NCBI GenBank assembly: GCA_030141605.1
Contig: JAQGDQ010000574.1
Span: 62,001 to 126,000, forward strand
DNA length: 64,000 bases
Direction: 5' to 3'
Origin: Tubiluchus corallicola
Taxonomy: Eukaryota; Priapulida; Priapulimorpha; Priapulimorphida; Tubiluchidae
Position 1 is the first letter of the stretch, and each line of letters starts with the position of its first letter. The translations under genes were made by a program, and so were the position numbers. Below are positions 32,740-64,000 of this stretch, in pieces. The notes beneath the pieces were generated by a model. That model saw nothing but the letters and a program-made list of their open reading frames with translations. It did no database searches and had not been told where the DNA came from.

Positions 32740-33190
32740 TATTTACCAGTTGAAGTTGAGGGAGAACTGACAAGTTACAAGAACAGCTGAAACATCTTAA
32801 GTACCTTACATGTTTGTTGAGAATCACTGCTGTCAGATTGTCTGTCTGTCTCTTGTATAATTGATCTCTTGTACCCATTTTGAACTAGTTTAATTTGTTT
32901 CAAGTAGACACACCAATTAGACGCTTGTTTTTTTACTACACAGGTGTTCCAGTCATCAGACAAGAAGCTGATGAAGAGGAAGGCTAGGTGCAAGCAACAT
33001 AGAGATGTATTGGACAGAGGAGGTACACGACATTCCGATTTGTCCAGTTTTCAGAAAGTGAAGCTGTTAGTAATCTGTATAAATGCCATTTGTTTAAAAG
33101 TAACAATGGTTGTAAATCAATATCAAATAAACATATAGGCTACATATTAGCCAAAACTATACACGTAATATGTTGTGATATGTGTAAAAT
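32740..33190. other. Intergenic, no recognised gene
   Basis: Short overlapping chance frames on both strands and no family resemblance. Confidence 0.35.
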
Positions 33191-33760
33191 ATAGTAAACT
33201 ATGTATAACTCGGTCTGGAATAACTCAAATTCTTGTGTATGTCAAATGGATCTTGTGGAACGGATTTTCCCTTTAACAAACATCGTGTGACTCGAATTAT
33301 CACCTAAGTCCAACCGAATTCCCGCTTCAGTTCTTACGAATCTGACTGAGATTACCCGCCTAGCTCAAACAACCTTGCAAGCAAAAAATCCTACACGAAA
33401 ATGTGCACCACATTAACTACAAAAATGCTAAGATTTCTTGTATTACCTCAACAGAATGCGACACGCAGCATGACTTAATGAACGTGGTTTAATGTAAATC
33501 ACAAAATTATTATGGCGGAATTCTATTAACCATGCTACTCATACTACCGTAGAGGTGGACCAGTTATATTTTATTCAAAAATTTTTTTATTATTTCATTA
33601 AAGGCTCAGTTTGTCATTTCCACAGGCTGTAGGGTTACTAGTATATTGTCCAACGTTGATGAGCGACTCGGTCTTGTTTTCTTATGGACATTGTCCAACT
33701 CGTGCTTTCGCATAACTCGAACAAATTTCCCGGTCCCCGAGGTTTCCGTAGTTTACCGTA
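33191..33760. mobile_element. Family D TIR element, copy 1
   Basis: Ends AGTAAACTATGTATAACTCGG and CCGTAGTTTACCG are imperfect inverted repeats next to TA. It matches 41150-41606 in opposite orientation through AAGATTTCTTGTATTA and GAGCGACTCGGTCTTG. A Tc1/mariner-like MITE is inferred. Confidence 0.65.
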
Positions 33761-33824
33761 TTTATAACAAAATGATCCCCAAGTGTTGCTTTTGTCTGTT
33801 AAAACGATAACGTTGCGCTTAACT

Positions 33825-34285
33825 TAGGGTTACCATGTTGTCTGAGTTGAAAATGAGGACGCAAATGGCTATACAGCAAAAAAACATTAACACACTGTCA
33901 GTCGGCTGCTTCTTCTTGGCTCTCAGAAACAGTTACGCTTGAACTTGACTGAGCCCGAGGCTAAGATCAAGAATACGCCGAGTATCTACAGCTGTGTGAG
34001 TCGCGTGACCCATAGTGATGTGCGCATCGCTTACTTTTGTTCAGTAAATATGTACACAAAGCTTTTACAAGGGTTGCATTTTGAGATGTTAGCAACATCT
34101 TGTATTGAAAATTAACGAGCTTTTCTTTGTCTCGTACTGTCGTGCACCTCTGCAGTTGGCCTCTCCATACATACTTGCAGATTGAGGCAAAACCCGGACA
34201 AACTACCGATTTTTTGAAAACCCGCCCTGACAGAGGCCCAAAAAAGAGCACGTGTCCGGGGAAACCCGGATGTATGGTAACCCTA
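33825..34285. mobile_element. hAT-like MITE (TAGGGTTACC termini)
   Basis: The 461-bp element starts TAGGGTTACCATG and ends TATGGTAACCCTA. Flanks GCTTAACT (33817-33824) and GTTTAACT (34286-34293) match at 7 of 8 positions as target duplication. A second GC-rich inverted part (CCCGGA...) lies inside the right end. The 94-codon minus frame within it is judged non-coding. Confidence 0.75.
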
Positions 34286-36036
34286 GTTTAACTTATACAT
34301 GGTGTAAGCTCATTCATTTAACTCTATTACAATATAATTTGTACTAGAAAAAGCAAAGACACAATGCAATTGTAAAGTATCCATATAAATTTTATTTTGA
34401 GACTTTATATTTATATTGCAATTAAAATTTGTAACAACATCAATTCTTTTAACAAAATTTTCTTAAAGAATTAACCAAGTTAGATTTTATCAGTTGATAA
34501 TAAGGCAGGAACGAGTTTCGCAATATTTCACCTTGGATAAATTTTCTAGTACATTCATTAAAAAAACTACAAACCAAAAATAAGTTTCTTACAATGTACT
34601 AAACAAAAAAAAACCTATTAATCATTTGGTTAGAACATGACATCATATTTTACAACATGATACACGAAATCGTGATACTAAAAAGTACGATATCTACACT
34701 AAAAGCAACAAATACATAAAATCATGAGCAATGATAAGTAGGGACGCTAAAATGATTATATGGTTTAATTAGGACTTAGTTAAAAATGAAGGCAAGATAT
34801 TGATTAACCTCGGAAATGAACGATGTAATTATTTACATGATTTCTCAAAACGCCTGTTCATAATTAATGAAAATCGTCTATATGACTCTTCTATTTAAAT
34901 CCGTAAAATCTACCGTACCTAATATAAAATCACAATATTGCACTAAATCATCTACATTTCAACAAAAAATCAATAATTCAACAATTTATCACGACAAAGC
35001 AAACTTTCACTTGCAAGATTTTTTTTGCAAAAATATAAACCTCTCAGATGATCCATCTGCAAAATATAATCTTTGTGTCTACCGGCTACAATATGAAACA
35101 ATGCGGCTAAACTTTACTCACATATGTAACAAAATTTACATACAGCGTGTTTGTTCTTTAAACAAAATAAACCTTCATGTAGAGATACGTGTGCGAACAC
35201 GTCAAAACAGCCGTAGATAACAAAAATCTCAACACATGTGAACAATTACACAGATATATCTTCAATAAACAACTGACGTTATCAACACACTAAGAAAAGT
35301 GATCAGTTTTGTTCAGTATAAGCCTAATTAATTTTACTTTTTTCATCAAAATGAAAAAGTACATTTGATATCTAAAAAAATGTGCGGTGTGAACCAACTA
35401 AACGTATCGCAATCACAACGGTTCGTTACCGTCGACAAACATTCTGCGCTTTACAATTTTACCCCATACATCATATAATAACTTTATATACTTAAAACAA
35501 ATTCCGGTTTCAGCAATGCCACCTAACTGGAACTGCGAACATTTTTCATTTTTTCAATCACCACAAACTAGAAAATTTCTCTTCTGCTCTGGGAGCAGCT
35601 AAAGAATCGCAATAACATTTCATTATCAACAAATAATTCCATAGATCCTCAAGCCTTTTCAAACTTAAGCTAATTTACAAGGGCACAATTCTGCGTTCGC
35701 CTTTTGAAAAGGTTGCGAATGATTCATTAACACCTGTTAATTAAAGCCGTGCGACAAGAATTTACAGTTGTAATTTGATTACGTGAAGCACCCCGGACTG
35801 AACTTTGCAAAATCAAACTTGAAACTTTCAAATTTAATCGCCATCTTTGATTACAAACAGCAAAAGAAAACAACGACTTGTTTTTATAAACTCAAACTCT
35901 TGGAGCTTCGCTGATAAGAACTTCCTAACTTTGACTAGTTTCAGCACTCGGCAACCTAGGTAGTAAGTCATAACACATAAACTAACAATTAAACTTCGTT
36001 TCACGAGTGACCGTTGTTGCTGACCGGAAAGTCTAA
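34286..36036. other. AT-rich stretch downstream of the TRERF1/ZNF541-like gene
   Basis: No gene or repeat was recognised. It lies 3' of the minus-strand regulator's stop at 36940. The first clear AATAAA on the minus strand (plus 34391-34396) would allow a 3'UTR of about 2.5 kb, but this is inference only. The 117-codon plus frame at 34867-35220 has no family features. Confidence 0.35.
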
Positions 36037-36365
36037 AGTGGCGTTTACGTAGCATCCAGATGCGGATGCGCTTTGAAACGTGCAGAATAGATAAAATCGG
36101 TTTACACTGTTTTCAATGCAGCCGTTTATGGAGCCTGTGTCATTCTTCTTTTGCAGCTGTTTTCTATTAATTTTGTTCCGCAGGTGGAAAACACATCCAC
36201 ATCCTCATCCAGACGTTACATAAACACCACTTAACGTCATCCATATCCTCATCCAGACGTTACCGTAAACTCCACTTAACGTCATCCACATTCTCATCCA
36301 GGCGTTACGTAAACTCCACTTAACGTCATCCACATCCTCATCCAGATGTTACCGTAAACGCCACT
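36037..36365. mobile_element. Family I Harbinger-like MITE with tandemly amplified end
   Basis: Starts AGTGGCGTTTACGTAGCATC and ends CGTAAACGCCACT, flanked by TAA (36034-36036, 36366-36368), the duplication typical of PIF/Harbinger. The right terminal ~44 bp is repeated four times in tandem (36190-36365). A related, left-truncated copy is at 42875-43078. Confidence 0.75.
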
Positions 36366-36939
36366 TAACGTCTATAACTCACAAATATCGGAGTACGACG
36401 CAGTTTACAGCAAAGCCAACTAATATTTTACTATAATATATATGCACGCTTAGATTGACGCAATGAAAACTCTTCCAAATGCATCGCTAAACTGTTTGTT
36501 ACAGAAAAGCGCAAATCCGTAAGCCATCAGCCATAATCCATGGTAGGCTCCTTGCAAGCCGTTATTGTGAAATGAACTTGGCCATTAATTTTATTTGTCA
36601 TAAAGCGTTTTTGGTCATCAAAAATGTGAAAATCAGTGTAATTAAGCTTTTTCTATACAAAATTCATTTATATTATAAGAATTCATAAGTCGATAAACCT
36701 GCTGTTCTTCTCAAACTTGCCAAACAGTGAAAACGCGCTGTACAGACGAAAGCTTCAAACTGACACAGCTATGAACACGTCGTACAGACTCAGTTATCAG
36801 ACGTCAAATAAGCAATGTAGAGACGAAGGATTTCTATTACAGAAGGTTCTATATTCATCCAAGCTTCAGATGCTGGTTCATTAGTGAGTCATCATAATGT
36901 TTGATAGAATCGTCTGATGCTTTTCATATAATATCATTT

Positions 36940-63940
<27,001 letters not shown>

Positions 63941-64000
63941 CTGAAAACCTGCAAGCAATAAAATCATAAGTCTGCTTGTTTGTTTGTCTGTCCGTTTAAC

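Noticed and set aside
33967-34251. 94-codon minus-strand gene
   Set aside because: It lies wholly inside a hAT-like MITE and has no protein family features.
34867-35220. 117-codon plus-strand gene
   Set aside because: Composition follows the AT-rich background; no domain, signal or homologue recognised.

Overview
This window is animal nuclear DNA: AT-rich, with GT-AG introns, at least five interspersed repeat families, seven minisatellite arrays and metazoan-specific genes (axonemal dynein light chain, ELM2/SANT zinc-finger regulator, cGAS-like receptor). The mix of intronless housekeeping genes, many MITEs and a 5S-derived SINE fits a marine invertebrate. I lean weakly toward an invertebrate deuterostome such as a tunicate, but the sequence does not settle this.

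Layout: (1) 1425-2099, minus: intronless proteasome subunit beta-1 (PSMB6). (2) 6447-6968, plus: intronless NAA20 acetyltransferase. (3) 9014-12797, minus: five-exon MRPS10 (uS10m), whose start codon is split by an intron. (4) 16634-31620, plus: eight-exon DNAL1. (5) 23294-25786, minus: a single-exon ankyrin-repeat plus Mab21/cGAS-like nucleotidyltransferase gene, nested antisense in DNAL1 intron 5. All three metal-binding acidic residues are present. (6) 36940-63940, minus, 5' end outside the window: at least 15 exons of a TRERF1/ZNF541/MIDEAS-family regulator with AT-hook, three tandem C2H2 fingers, a separate finger, ELM2, SANT and two C-terminal fingers.

The rest is mostly repeats. Defined elements include hAT-like MITEs with 8-bp target duplications, TTAA-flanked elements (about 0.7 kb and one of 2.7 kb), TA-flanked pogo/mariner-like MITEs, TAA-flanked Harbinger-like MITEs with a Harbinger transposase relic, solo-LTR-like sequences, tRNA-derived SINE-like sequences, a LINE tail and a hammerhead-like motif. 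The minisatellites have periods of 21, 29, 34, 37, 41 and 44 bp and all but one lie in introns. The genes do not form an operon or pathway; only the nested cGAS-like gene and its host DNAL1 are physically linked in an unusual way.

Exons were called by translating across candidate GT-AG junctions and checking phase against known family sequences. No expression data or database search was available.
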